A stretch of DNA of 64,000 nt from Tardiphaga sp. 709 (GTDB lineage: Bacteria; Pseudomonadota; Alphaproteobacteria; Rhizobiales; Xanthobacteraceae): NCBI RefSeq assembly GCF_032401055.1, contig NZ_CP135529.1, positions 4,834,501 through 4,898,500 on the forward strand. The letters are read 5' to 3'. Both the position numbers and the translations under genes were made by a program. Below the pieces are notes generated by a model. The model saw nothing but the letters and a program-made list of their open reading frames with translations. It was not told the DNA's origin and searched no databases. Of the stretch, positions 37,564 through 45,993 are shown one piece after another (the first letter of the stretch is position 1; each line of letters begins with the position of its first letter).

Positions 37564-38156
37564 CAGGCGTTCGCTTTGCTCACAGGTCTGCGGGCAGGGG
37601 CCGGCTGCGCAAGGCTGCGGCGCCGGGCGAAAGCCCAGCCGGCAAGCGTCGCGGCGAGCACCAGTCCAGCTTTCACCGGGCCGCTGCTCTGCGAGGACTG
37701 GACAGGGCGTGTGCTCGGCCTGAATTCATTGGGTGCGGCTGCACGATGGGGTGCTGCCGAGATCGTCTGCTCATGCTGGCTGGGGCTCGCATTGATCGCG
37801 ACACGCAAGCGGCTCCCTAAGCTTGGAAACTGCTTCGCCGGACGTTTCAGCCGGCTCGCCGCAAGGACGGCGAAGAGGACAGCGAGCACCAGCAGTAGTC
37901 CGCCGGTTGCGCCAAAGGCCTGAAACAGCCCGTAGCGCAGTTCGACCCAACGAAACAGCGCGGCAGCGCCGACGAGCAAGGTGGCGATCAGGAAGACGCC
38001 TGCGGCGGCATAGAGTCCGGCAGCAACCGCGTAAGAGACCGCGATGCCCTGGGTCTGCTCACTGCGGTCACGGACATATGACGACGTGGCGCGCTTGACC
38101 TGATTGAGCTTGAGCGCGAGCCCTGTTTGCAGCAGGGCACTTGCGAGCGGTGGCAT
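37563..38156 (-). CDS. Holin-X-like (DUF1469-type) membrane protein
   Basis: A 197-residue protein. A helical N-terminus with basic residues (LKLNQVKRATSSYVRDRSEQ) precedes two adjacent hydrophobic segments (SYAVAAGLYAAAGVFLIATL and GATGGLLLVLAVLFAVLAAS). A polar linker and a third hydrophobic stretch near the C-terminus (GLVLAATLAGWAFARRR) follow. The paired segments fit the putative Actinobacterial Holin-X family. No phage genes are nearby, so the name is not a function. The start was placed at the ATG giving MPPLASALL; the frame is open 18 codons upstream. Coupled to the BrkB gene by stop/start overlap. Confidence 0.72.
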   Translation of the reverse strand: MPPLASALLQTGLALKLNQVKRATSSYVRDRSEQTQGIAVSYAVAAGLYAAAGVFLIATLLVGAAALFRWVELRYGLFQAFGATGGLLLVLAVLFAVLAASRLKRPAKQFPSLGSRLRVAINASPSQHEQTISAAPHRAAAPNEFRPSTRPVQSSQSSGPVKAGLVLAATLAGWAFARRRSLAQPAPARRPVSKANA

Positions 38157-38255
38157 ATGGAAAGCCTCGTTCTGCGCCGGCCAAAATATGAATGTTGCGG
38201 CGACCGGCATTTAAAATTGAACGGGGAGGCATGACGAAGGTTCCGCGACCATTGC

Positions 38256-38438
38256 TGTCATTCCGGGGCGCGTCGATCCGCGAAGCGGGACGGCGCGAAC
38301 CTCAGCCACTCCAATTGGAGTGGCGGGGAATTTCGAAGTGATGAGCGCCCCTTCGCAACCGGTTCAGAAGTGATGAACATGAGGGGATTCCGGGCTCGCG
38401 ACCGCCGCCTTCGGCGTCGCTCTCGCCCCGGAATGACG
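38256..38438. repeat. Bradyrhizobium-type intergenic repeat, complete form
   Basis: Begins GTCATTCCGGGGCGC and ends in the reverse form CGCCCCGGAATGAC. The inner part has CGCGAAGCGGGACGGCGCG and an ACTCCAATTGGAGT palindrome within CTCAGCCACTCCAATTGGAG. These blocks match 32882-33099. It fills most of the gap between divergent genes upstream of hisS. Confidence 0.75.
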
Positions 38439-38494
38439 AGTGGGTTTCCACCGCTGCGCTTGCCGGTTCCTGCCTGCGCTGGTACCACGCCGCT

Positions 38495-40003
38495 ATGAGC
38501 GAAAAGTCTGAAAAGCCCAAAAAACCCCAGAAACTGCGCGCGCGTCTGCCGCGTGGCCTTGGCGACCGCGGACCGGCAGATATAGCCGCGACCCGGCGCA
38601 TGACCGACACCATCCACGAGGTCTATGAGCGCTACGGCTTCGAGCCGGTCGAGACCCCGACCATGGAATTCACCGATGCGCTCGGCAAGTTCCTGCCCGA
38701 TCAGGACCGGCCCAATGAAGGCGTGTTCTCGTTTCAGGATGACGACGAGCAGTGGATCTCGCTGCGCTACGACCTGACCGCGCCGCTGGCGCGTTATGTT
38801 GCCGAACACTGGGACGCGCTGCCGAAGCCGTATCGCAGCTACCGCGCAGGTTACGTCTATCGCAACGAGAAGCCAGGCCCCGGCCGCTTCCGCCAGTTCA
38901 TGCAGTTCGATGCCGACACCGTCGGTTCCGGCTCGCCGGCGGCAGATGCCGAGATGTGCATGATGGCGGCCGATACGATGGAAGCGCTGGGCATTCCGCG
39001 CGGCAGCTATGTGGTGCGCGTCAACAATCGCAAGGTGCTCGACGGGGTGATGGAGAGCATCGGCCTCGGCGGCGACGAGAACGCCGGACGCCGCCTCACC
39101 GTGCTGCGTGCCATCGACAAGATGGATAAGTTTCCGGTTGATGAAATCAAGAAGCTGCTCGGCCCCGGCCGCTGGGATGGCGGCGAGGAAGGCAAGGGCG
39201 ATTTCACCAAGGGTGCGGGACTCTCGCCGGACGATTCCGAAACCGTGTTGCGGAGCCTCGACGCGGCGAGCGAGCCGACGGCGACGCTCGATAGCTCCGA
39301 TGCATACAAGCAGGGACGCGCCGAGCTTGCCGAGATCGAAAAGCTGATCACTGCGGCGGGCTATCAAACTGATCGCATCAAGATCGATCCGTCTGTCGTG
39401 CGCGGCCTCGAATACTACACAGGCCCGGTCTACGAAGTTGAACTCACGCTCGAAACCAAAGACGAAAAGGGCCGTCCCGTTCGCTTCGGCTCCGTCGGCG
39501 GCGGTGGTCGTTACGACGGTCTCGTCTCGCGCTTCCGCGGCGAGCTTGTGCCGGCCACCGGCTTCTCGATTGGTGTGTCGCGCCTGCAGGCGGCGCTGAC
39601 GCTGCTCGGCAAGATCGATACCACGCCACAGCCGGGCCCGGTGGTTGTGACCGTGTTCGATCGCGACCGTGTCGCCGATTATCAGAAGATGGTTGCGAGC
39701 CTGCGCAATGCCGGCATCCGCGCCGAACTCTATCTCGGCAATCCCAAGAGCATGGGCAACCAGCTGAAATATGCCGACCGGCGCAATTCGCCCTGTGTGA
39801 TCATTCAAGGCTCCGACGAAAAGGCGACCAGCGAAGTGATGCTGAAGGATCTGATCCTCGGTGCCGGATTGTCGGATCTGGAAGGCGATCGCGAGGCCTA
39901 TCTGCAGAAGCAGGCAGATGCGCAGACCAAGGTTGCGGAAGCCGATCTCGTCAGTGCTGTCCGCAAGATTCTCGACAAGCATGGCGTGACTTGGGGCTCA
40001 TAA
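38495..40003 (+). CDS. hisS: Histidyl-tRNA synthetase, alphaproteobacterial divergent type
   Basis: A 502-residue class II synthetase. Motif 2 region: [20 protein letters not shown]; the histidine-binding loop is [16 protein letters not shown], and motif 3 is in [19 protein letters not shown]-terminal anticodon domain follows ([17 protein letters not shown]). The N-terminus ([19 protein letters not shown]) and motif-2 loop differ from enterobacterial HisRS. This fits the Rhizobiales branch known to charge tRNA-His lacking the extra G at position -1. The gene is flanked on both sides by repeats. Confidence 0.95.
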   Translation: MSEKSEKPKKPQKLRARLPRGLGDRGPADIAATRRMTDTIHEVYERYGFEPVETPTMEFTDALGKFLPDQDRPNEGVFSFQDDDEQWISLRYDLTAPLARYVAEHWDALPKPYRSYRAGYVYRNEKPGPGRFRQFMQFDADTVGSGSPAADAEMCMMAADTMEALGIPRGSYVVRVNNRKVLDGVMESIGLGGDENAGRRLTVLRAIDKMDKFPVDEIKKLLGPGRWDGGEEGKGDFTKGAGLSPDDSETVLRSLDAASEPTATLDSSDAYKQGRAELAEIEKLITAAGYQTDRIKIDPSVVRGLEYYTGPVYEVELTLETKDEKGRPVRFGSVGGGGRYDGLVSRFRGELVPATGFSIGVSRLQAALTLLGKIDTTPQPGPVVVTVFDRDRVADYQKMVASLRNAGIRAELYLGNPKSMGNQLKYADRRNSPCVIIQGSDEKATSEVMLKDLILGAGLSDLEGDREAYLQKQADAQTKVAEADLVSAVRKILDKHGVTWGS

Positions 40004-40015
40004 CCATCCCTTGAT

Positions 40016-40108
40016 CGTCATGCCCGGGCTTGTCCCGGGCATCCACGTCTTGTTTGATACAGTCGATTGAGAAAGTCGTGGATGGCCGGGACAAGCCCGG
40101 CCATGACG
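40016..40108. repeat. Inverted repeat of the CGTCATGCCCGG family, copy 2
   Basis: CGTCATGCCCGGGCTTGTCC with ATCCACGTC on the left is mirrored by CGTGGATGGCCGGGACAAGC ... CCATGACG on the right, with about 25 unmatched bases in the loop. Same family as 33757-33842. It lies 12 bases after the hisS stop and may act as its terminator. Confidence 0.78.
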
Positions 40109-40135
40109 AGAGTGAAATCATAATGGGAGACATCA

Positions 40136-40339
40136 ATGCCTGAGATCACGATCAACCTGGCGGCCGGCCGCACCGACGAGCAGAAGAAGGGCATGATGCT
40201 CGACATTACCCAGGCGCTGGTGAAGAACCTCGGCGTCACCGCCGATGCCGTCGTCATCCAGATCAATGAAGCGCCGCTCAACAACAAGATGAAGGGTGGC
40301 CAGACCTTCGTCGAGCGCGCAGCCGCCGCGAAGAAGTAA
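40136..40339 (+). CDS. 4-oxalocrotonate tautomerase family protein
   Basis: A 67-residue tautomerase-fold protein. After removal of the initiator Met, Pro1 (MPEITINLAAGRTDEQKK) is the expected catalytic base. Family positions VVIQINEAPLNN and GGQTFVERAA are present. The 4-OT fold is a hexamer of such short subunits. The keto-enol substrate is unknown, as no catabolic genes adjoin it. Confidence 0.85.
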   Translation: MPEITINLAAGRTDEQKKGMMLDITQALVKNLGVTADAVVIQINEAPLNNKMKGGQTFVERAAAAKK

Positions 40340-40342
40340 GTT

Positions 40343-41134
40343 CTACCCGAACACCGCAACATTCTGACGGCTGGCCATGATTGGCTGGCCGTTTCGATTC
40401 CACAGGGTCATCGCCTGACTCGAATAGCCGTCGGCGATCTGCTCGGCGACGTTGTGGATCAGCCACCAGCCATCGTCGGTCGTGATATTGTCGGTCAGCA
40501 TGTCGATCGACCAGGTCATGGTCGAGATCGGGGAGGGCGCCTTGGAGCGCGCCGAGGCTGCCGGCGGCGGCGCATCGGCCAGAGCAAGCAGGGCGACCAG
40601 CGAAGGTTTGATCGCAGGCTCGCGGTGCCGCAGCCACAGCGTCATCTGTGGATCGTCGCTGCCGCTGAACGGCGGCGAGCCGCTGACATAACGCCCTTCA
40701 ATATGCTGCACGAAGCGCAAGGTTGGCGGGGCGCTCTTGAAAAAGTCAGGGCAAGTTTCCGGCGCCTTGAGTTCTGGCGTTCCGATGGCGACATGCGAGA
40801 AAGCGGATTCTCTGGCAGCACCGAAACAGAACATGGCCCGGGTCGCGAGACCCGCTTCACCGATCAGATCGATAGTCGCGAACAGCGTCGACTTGCCCTT
40901 GCGCAGCACGCTCGCCTTCAGCTGCAACTGCCCCGATGCCGGGCCGATGAAGGCGATCTGTGCGGAGCGCAGCGGCGGCACATCGCCGAATTCATTCAGT
41001 GCGGCCTGCATGCACAGCGCAGAGGCCAGTCCGCCATAGACAGTGCGGCCCTGCAGCCAGTCGTCGCTGACATGGGCGTTCCAGCCATCGCCGGACTTGG
41101 CCATGCCGGCCATCAATGCGGTGAATTCGGTCAT
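40343..41134 (-). CDS. Acyl-CoA thioesterase family protein (double hotdog)
   Basis: A 263-residue protein of the TesB-like thioesterase superfamily with two hotdog folds. The first half contains WNAHVSDDWLQGRTVYGGLAS and IAFIGPASGQLQLKASVLRK. The second contains TMTWSIDMLTDNITTDDGWW and the Gln/Thr-bearing end IADGYSSQAMTLWNRNG. Such enzymes hydrolyse acyl-CoA esters; chain length cannot be told. I chose the ATG with AGGAA 6 bases upstream (MTEFTALMAGM). Convergent with the tautomerase gene, 3 bases apart. Confidence 0.82.
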   Translation of the reverse strand: MTEFTALMAGMAKSGDGWNAHVSDDWLQGRTVYGGLASALCMQAALNEFGDVPPLRSAQIAFIGPASGQLQLKASVLRKGKSTLFATIDLIGEAGLATRAMFCFGAARESAFSHVAIGTPELKAPETCPDFFKSAPPTLRFVQHIEGRYVSGSPPFSGSDDPQMTLWLRHREPAIKPSLVALLALADAPPPAASARSKAPSPISTMTWSIDMLTDNITTDDGWWLIHNVAEQIADGYSSQAMTLWNRNGQPIMASRQNVAVFG

Positions 41135-41249
41135 CGCGTGTTCCTGATGTTTCCTGTCGCCGGCGTCGTAACGCGCCATTGGGATGATTAGCATCATCTA
41201 TAGCGGGGAACGCAGCGGCGGGAAACATCCAGTCAGCGGGCGCGCTGCT

Positions 41250-41795
41250 CTATTGCGGCCGGCGCATGCCCTTCATCTTCTCCATGTCTTTGACATTCAT
41301 CTTCATGCCGCCGGGCATCATGATGTCACCGGGCTTCTGGTCCGGCTTGCAGGCGCCGAGCCATTTTGCTTCCAGCTGCGTGGTGCTGTCGCCAGTGTTG
41401 GCCTTGGCGCCGCCCGAACTCTGCGAGGTGATCTTCATCGTATAGGCAGAGTTGAAATCGCCGGTGATCTCGGCATGCGACGTGCTGGTGGTGCCACCGA
41501 TATTGCAGACCGAATCCGTGACATAGCCCGTCGCGGTCTTCTTCATCTCGTTCTTCGAACACATGTCCTTCGCCATCGGCGAGAAGGTCGTGTTCATGAA
41601 CTTGTCGGTGGTCTCGTCGGTGCAGTGCTGCATCGTCATGCCGGGCATCCCGGCGCTGCCATGCATCTTCATTTCCCAGAGCCCGGCCTTGCGCGCCGGC
41701 AACTCGATGGGATCGGCGATGGCGGGTATTGCCCACAACATCGCAGTCGCGCTCAAAACGGAAATATTCAACAGTGAAACACAGCGTCGCATCAT
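41250..41795 (-). CDS. DUF3617 family exported protein
   Basis: A 181-residue periplasmic protein with a signal peptide (SLLNISVLSATAMLWAIPAIA). The DUF3617 start motif is ELPARKAGLWEMKM, and the conserved cysteines are in QHCTDETTDKF, DMCSKNEMKK, SVCNIGG and GACKPDQ. The tail is Met/Lys-rich (PGGMKMNVKDMEKMKGMRR). GGGGAGA lies about 7 bases before the first of two adjacent ATGs. Function unknown; neighbours are other small exported proteins. Confidence 0.85.
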   Translation of the reverse strand: MMRRCVSLLNISVLSATAMLWAIPAIADPIELPARKAGLWEMKMHGSAGMPGMTMQHCTDETTDKFMNTTFSPMAKDMCSKNEMKKTATGYVTDSVCNIGGTTSTSHAEITGDFNSAYTMKITSQSSGGAKANTGDSTTQLEAKWLGACKPDQKPGDIMMPGGMKMNVKDMEKMKGMRRPQ

Positions 41796-41842
41796 GCTTG
41801 GTTCTCCCCAAGCCGATGAGACGCTGTGTCGCGTGAAAAGGT

Positions 41843-42136
41843 TCAGTAGCGAACGCGGAGCGGCCGATCCGAGGCGCCATAGGGCACCCAGCGGCAGGCG
41901 AACGAGACGTAGGCGCCATATTCCTGCGGTGCGCTCAGGAATTTCACGACCTTGCCGTAACGCGCGCAATGATCGATCGCCAGGGCCCGAATGTCGGTCT
42001 GGCTGATCAGGGATGTGGAGATGATGCCGCCGGTGTCATTGCCCTTGAATGGAGGCACCCAGTCGGCCTTGGCCGCGCTGCTCATGATCGCACCGCTCAG
42101 ACCTGCAGCCAAAATCGCCAACCGAATCATTCGCAT
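41843..42136 (-). CDS. Small exported hypothetical protein
   Basis: A 97-residue protein with a signal peptide (MIRLAILAAGLSGAIMSSAAKA, cleaved before DWVPPF). The mature part has two cysteines (DHCARYGKVV, FACRWVPYG) that could form a disulfide. I chose the ATG at 42136 because GGAG is 6 bases upstream; an ATG four codons earlier has no such site. I do not recognise a family. It lies 47 bases upstream of the DUF3617 gene on the same strand. Confidence 0.65.
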   Translation of the reverse strand: MRMIRLAILAAGLSGAIMSSAAKADWVPPFKGNDTGGIISTSLISQTDIRALAIDHCARYGKVVKFLSAPQEYGAYVSFACRWVPYGASDRPLRVRY

Positions 42137-42300
42137 CACCGTCTCCATCGTTATGGGCACCTTAGAGGGCATCGGCGACGCTGAAAAGAACGCCGTCCGG
42201 GTTCTGACAGAGTTGTGCGCTGGGTGTGGCCGCGATGCACTTGACCCTGCACGGGCTTCGCGGCACGTTCCGGGAACAATCATCAGACGGCGGATTCCCC

Positions 42301-42771
42301 ATGCGCGACCTCATTTCATCCTGGAAGAAAGCCGTCCTGGCTGCCGTTACCGGCGCCGTTCTCGGGCTTATGACCCTGGCTCCGGGCGCACAGGCTGCGA
42401 ACCTGCTCGAGCTGAACTTCTGGCTGTCCGGGCCGAACTACGAGGGCCGTCTGGCGGATTGCGAAGCTGGTCTCTCGACGATTTCGTCGCAGTTCCAGGA
42501 CAAGGAAAGCACCTTCTGGAATTCGGCGCTGCAGATTACCGGCTTCAGCCGAGTCCACGAGACGGCCTTCCGCCCTTGGACCTCCGACAACATCCCGCGC
42601 CGCTACTGCACCGCCGACGCGATGCTGACCGATGGCAAGACGCGCCAGGTGCATTACTCGATCATCGAGGATGGCGGCTTTGCCGGCTACGGCCAGGGCG
42701 TGGAATGGTGCGTCGTCGGTCTCGACCGCGACTGGGCCTATAACCCGCGTTGCCGGGCGGCGAAGCACTAA
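42301..42771 (+). CDS. Small exported hypothetical protein
   Basis: A 156-residue protein with a signal peptide (KKAVLAAVTGAVLGLMTLAP, cleavage near AQA). The mature part is Trp/Tyr/Arg-rich with four cysteines (LADCEAGL, RRYCTADA, EWCVVGLD, NPRCRAAKH), suggesting two disulfides. The sequence RQVHYSIIEDGGFAGYGQGV is distinctive, but I cannot name a family. The start is the ATG giving MRDLISSWKKAV. RNase T2 follows on the same strand 86 bases later. Confidence 0.7.
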   Translation: MRDLISSWKKAVLAAVTGAVLGLMTLAPGAQAANLLELNFWLSGPNYEGRLADCEAGLSTISSQFQDKESTFWNSALQITGFSRVHETAFRPWTSDNIPRRYCTADAMLTDGKTRQVHYSIIEDGGFAGYGQGVEWCVVGLDRDWAYNPRCRAAKH

Positions 42772-42857
42772 GCTTCGTTTGCGGATCCAACCCATTTTGT
42801 TCTTGAATTGTTCTTGATGCCTGATTAGGTTTGCCCTTCTCAGGGGTGGGGCGCGTC

Positions 42858-43544
42858 ATGTTTCAGGCATTTCGACTTGTCATTTCGCTTGGGTTTCTCG
42901 CGCTCGCGGCGCTGAGCGTCGATCCGGCCTCAGCACAGGACCGCCGGCAGAACGCGCCGGGCGAATTCGATTTTTACGTATTGTCGCTGTCGTGGTCGCC
43001 GAGTTTCTGCGAGGCGGCCCAGGAGCGCGGTGGCAACAACCGCTCGGCCCAGATGCAATGCGGCGGCCGGCCTTACTCTTTCGTGGTTCATGGCCTGTGG
43101 CCGCAATATGACCGCGGCTTCCCGAATTACTGCGAGCGTCCGGCCCCGCGGCTGGCACGCAATATCATGCAGTCGATGCTCGACCTGATGCCGGCGCCCG
43201 GCCTGATCTTCAATGAATGGGACAAGCACGGCACCTGCTCCGGCCTCGGCCAGCGCGCCTATTTCGAAGCCATCCGCAAGGCGCGCGCCGGCGTCAAAAT
43301 TCCCGACGAGTTTCTCGATCTGCAGCAGGCCAAGACAATTGCGCCTGACGCAATCGAGGAAGCCTTCATCAAGGTCAATCCGGGTCTCAGCAATTCGGCC
43401 ATCGCCGTGACCTGCGATCGAAACCGCCTGACCGAGGTCCGGGTCTGCATGAGCAAGGATCTCCAGTTCCGCGCCTGCGAGGAGATTGACCGCCGCGCCT
43501 GCCGCCGCGATCAGGTGGTGATGCCGCCGATGCGAGGCGGCTAG
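42858..43544 (+). CDS. Ribonuclease T2 family protein, exported
   Basis: A 228-residue periplasmic or secreted RNase of the T2 family, which cleaves single-stranded RNA through 2',3'-cyclic phosphates. After a signal peptide (residues 1-26, ending SAQ) the two catalytic sequences are complete: CAS I FVVHGLWPQY (His78) and CAS II EWDKHGTC (Glu120, Lys123, His124). Several cysteines suit an oxidising compartment. It resembles E. coli RNase I in position of export signal and motifs. Same direction as the upstream exported protein. Confidence 0.92.
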   Translation: MFQAFRLVISLGFLALAALSVDPASAQDRRQNAPGEFDFYVLSLSWSPSFCEAAQERGGNNRSAQMQCGGRPYSFVVHGLWPQYDRGFPNYCERPAPRLARNIMQSMLDLMPAPGLIFNEWDKHGTCSGLGQRAYFEAIRKARAGVKIPDEFLDLQQAKTIAPDAIEEAFIKVNPGLSNSAIAVTCDRNRLTEVRVCMSKDLQFRACEEIDRRACRRDQVVMPPMRGG

Positions 43545-43576
43545 CTCAAACCGCCATCGTAGCGTACTGCTGGCGC

Positions 43577-44437
43577 ATGAATTATCGCCACGCCTTCCAC
43601 GCCGGCAACTTTGCCGATGTCATCAAGCATATCGTGCTGGTCCGCATCCTGACCCATCTGCAGGAGAAGCCGGCGCCGTTCCGCGTCATCGACAGTCATG
43701 CCGGCGCCGGGCTCTATGACCTGACCGGCGATGAAGCCACGCGCTCCGGCGAATGGACCACCGGCATCGCGCGCGCCCTGCAGGCGCGGTTCAGCGAAGC
43801 CAGTGTGCCGCTGGTCGCGCCCTATCTCGACATTGTCCGGTCATTCAATGCGCCGCGCGAACTCAAGGCCTATCCCGGCTCGCCGCTGATCGCGCGCGCC
43901 TTGATGCGGCCGCAGGACAGCATGGTGTGCTGCGAGGTCGAGCCGCAGGCGCGCAAGAAGCTGATCTCTGCGCTGCGCAGGGACGAGCAGGCGCGCGTGG
44001 TCGATATCGATGGCTGGATCGGTCTGCCGGCCTATGTGCCGCCGAAGGAACGACGCGGCGTGGTGCTGATCGATCCGCCCTATGAAGATAAGAACGAATT
44101 CGCGCGGATGGCTGCAGTGTTCGAGCAGGTCTATGCCAAATGGGCGACCGGCATTTACATGCTGTGGTATCCCGCCAAGAGCCGCCGCGCCACCGATGAG
44201 CTGGCGCAGCACGTCGCCGCGACGGCTGCTGCATCCGCCACGCCTGGTAGATGTCTGCGCCTCGAATTCAGCGTTGCACCGCAAACGGCGGATGGTCCGC
44301 TGACCTCGACGGGACTTTTGATCGTCAATCCGCCGTGGAAGCTCGCTGCGGAGCTCAAGGAAATCCTGCCGCAACTCGAGAAGCCGCTTGGCCTTGGCGG
44401 CGCCGGACGCTTCCGGCTCGAGACGGCCAAACCCTGA
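43577..44437 (+). CDS. rlmJ: 23S rRNA (adenine(2030)-N6)-methyltransferase RlmJ
   Basis: A 286-residue SAM-dependent methyltransferase. The N-terminus MNYRHAFHAGNFADVIKH is diagnostic of RlmJ. The SAM site includes VIDSHAGAGLYDLTG, and the catalytic motif is DPPYED in VVLIDPPYEDKNEF. Length is normal. It follows RNase T2 by 32 bases, on the same strand. Confidence 0.93.
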   Translation: MNYRHAFHAGNFADVIKHIVLVRILTHLQEKPAPFRVIDSHAGAGLYDLTGDEATRSGEWTTGIARALQARFSEASVPLVAPYLDIVRSFNAPRELKAYPGSPLIARALMRPQDSMVCCEVEPQARKKLISALRRDEQARVVDIDGWIGLPAYVPPKERRGVVLIDPPYEDKNEFARMAAVFEQVYAKWATGIYMLWYPAKSRRATDELAQHVAATAAASATPGRCLRLEFSVAPQTADGPLTSTGLLIVNPPWKLAAELKEILPQLEKPLGLGGAGRFRLETAKP

Positions 44438-44690
44438 CGTCGCACAGCCTGCGCTGAACTACGCAAACTCCAACTATCAAACGGCGCCGCCAAAAACGGT
44501 AGTCAATCCCGGTGGAACCGTATTAAGCTGCTGTCATTATGACTGGCTTTACGTTCCGCTTCCGCGAATGGTTGCGGCGGAGTGACGTGGCCCAAATCGA
44601 TATTGAAACAAGGCCTAGCTTCCGTGGAGTGAATGTCCGGTCGGTCGCAGCGCGAAAGCGCCGCGGCGGAGCATTGCGGGGAGGGACCCG

Positions 44691-44906
44691 ATGGGCATGA
44701 GCGGTACGGTCAAGTTTTTCAATGGCGAGCGTGGCTACGGCTTCATCAAGCCGGACGATGGCGGACGGGACGTGTTTGTGCACATTACCGCAGTCGAGCG
44801 CGCCGGCTTGAAGGACCTGATCGAAGGACAGCGGATCACCTTCGAGGTCGAGCCCGACAAGAAGGGCAAGGGCCCCAAAGCGGTCAATCTGGTCATCACA
44901 GGATAG
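44691..44906 (+). CDS. Cold-shock domain protein
   Basis: A 71-residue single cold-shock domain. RNP1 reads GYGFIKP and RNP2 reads DVFVHI, the two RNA-binding faces; the start is MGMSGTVKFFNGERG. GGAGGGA lies 6 bases upstream of the ATG at 44691; a second ATG two codons later is an alternative start. The roughly 250-base leader from 44438 has no gene and ends in a GC-rich self-complementary stretch (GCGCGAAAGCGCCGCGGCGG), possibly a temperature-responsive 5' UTR. Confidence 0.9.
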   Translation: MGMSGTVKFFNGERGYGFIKPDDGGRDVFVHITAVERAGLKDLIEGQRITFEVEPDKKGKGPKAVNLVITG

Positions 44907-44934
44907 CGGCGGATCCAGCTTGGGAGTGGGCCAT

Positions 44935-44964
44935 AAAAAAATCCCGGCCGCAGCGCGGCCGGGA
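44935..44964 (-). terminator. Rho-independent terminator of the outer-membrane protein gene
   Basis: TCCCGGCCGC (44942-44951) and GCGGCCGGGA (44955-44964) form a perfect 10-bp stem with a 3-base loop. On the minus strand it is followed by seven Ts (44941-44935). It lies about 90 bases past the stop of the minus-strand beta-barrel gene, just beyond the convergent cold-shock gene. Confidence 0.88.
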
Positions 44965-45055
44965 GTGGATGGCGATGGTTTCTTGTACTTGGAGATGACG
45001 TATCTGGAGACGAAGTACTTGAGCAGAGTTCCGGATGCGGCGTCCGGAGCCGAAC

Positions 45056-45676
45056 CTAGAAGTGATAGTTCACGCCGATACGCACAGTGCCGAAGCTGAG
45101 CGCGCTGTCGGTACCCGTGAGCGTGTAGGTGTTCTTGGACAGATCGACATAGAGATATTCGATCTTGGCGGTCCAGTTCTGGTAGATGCCGACTTCGGCG
45201 CCGACACCCGCGGTCCAGCCGACCGAAGTCTGCGACTGCTGCAGGCCGTTGAGCTCGGCTTCGAGGCTGCCGAAGGAGAGACCAGCGGTGCCGTAGAGCA
45301 GCACGTTGTTGAAGGCGTAGCCGATGCGGCCGCGCGCGGTGCCGAACCAGGGGTTCGAGAACTTGTAGGTGGCGAAGCGGTCATCTGCGCCAGTGCCCTG
45401 CAGATCGCCTTCGAGACCGAACACGATGTTGCCGCTCTGCCAGTTGTAACCGCCGGTCACGCCGCCCGCGATGCCCGAGGGCTTCGCGCCGGTGTTGGAG
45501 ACGCTGCCCCATTCGTAACCGAGAGTGGCGCCGAGATACGGGCCGGCCCAGCTATAGGCATTGAGCGGCTGGGCAACGGTATAGGGCGCGCGCGACCGGT
45601 AAGGCATGTCCGCCGCATGTGCTGTTGTCGCACCTGCAGCCACGAGGGCGACTGCCGCGAACGCAAACTTACTCAT
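45056..45676 (-). CDS. Outer-membrane beta-barrel protein (Omp25/Ropb-like)
   Basis: A 206-residue porin-like outer-membrane protein. The signal peptide is KFAFAAVALVAAGATTAHA, cleaved before ADMPYRSRAP. The eight-strand barrel pattern is clear (WAGPYLGATLGYEWG, IAGGVTGGYNWQSGNIVFGL, TARGRIGYAFNNVLLYG, TAKIEYLYVDL), and it ends with the Phe-terminal strand VRIGVNYHF needed for BAM-dependent insertion. Such proteins are abundant Rhizobiales outer-membrane proteins. A strong terminator follows and a direct repeat lies upstream. Confidence 0.9.
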   Translation of the reverse strand: MSKFAFAAVALVAAGATTAHAADMPYRSRAPYTVAQPLNAYSWAGPYLGATLGYEWGSVSNTGAKPSGIAGGVTGGYNWQSGNIVFGLEGDLQGTGADDRFATYKFSNPWFGTARGRIGYAFNNVLLYGTAGLSFGSLEAELNGLQQSQTSVGWTAGVGAEVGIYQNWTAKIEYLYVDLSKNTYTLTGTDSALSFGTVRIGVNYHF

Positions 45677-45993
45677 CTCAACTCTCCAAAATACGCGTTA
45701 CTGCCGGCCCATGGGAGCGCGCTCGGGATCTGCCGAACGAAGCCTTAGGGTTACGGAATTCCATCATTTATCGAGACGATTTATCGAGAGTTTTAGATTA
45801 AGCGGTCCTTAACGGCCCTGAGCGGCGCCGTATTGGCGTTAAAAGAGTCTTACTTTTGACAATCCGCGAATTTCCCGTGTGGACAGCCAAAATCCTGTGG
45901 CTTGCTGCAAGCCCCCGATAAACCGGTTGTTACACGGGCATTCGGGGCGGTCGGATGCTGGCGATGGCCCGCCGCAGCGCCTAAATTGGGCTC
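45677..45993. promoter_or_regulatory. Divergent intergenic region with a 10-bp direct repeat
   Basis: Between the outer-membrane protein gene (minus) and uvrC (plus), A/T-rich relative to the coding sequence. TTTATCGAGA occurs exactly twice, at 45767-45776 and 45780-45789, a 13-base period. It lies about 90-115 bases upstream of the minus-strand start, a sensible place for an activator or repressor of the porin gene. No gene is seen in the region. Confidence 0.4.

Noticed and set aside
37563-38156. Prophage suggested by the holin-X-like gene
   Set aside because: No other phage gene, integrase or attachment site is present; neighbours are ordinary chromosomal genes.
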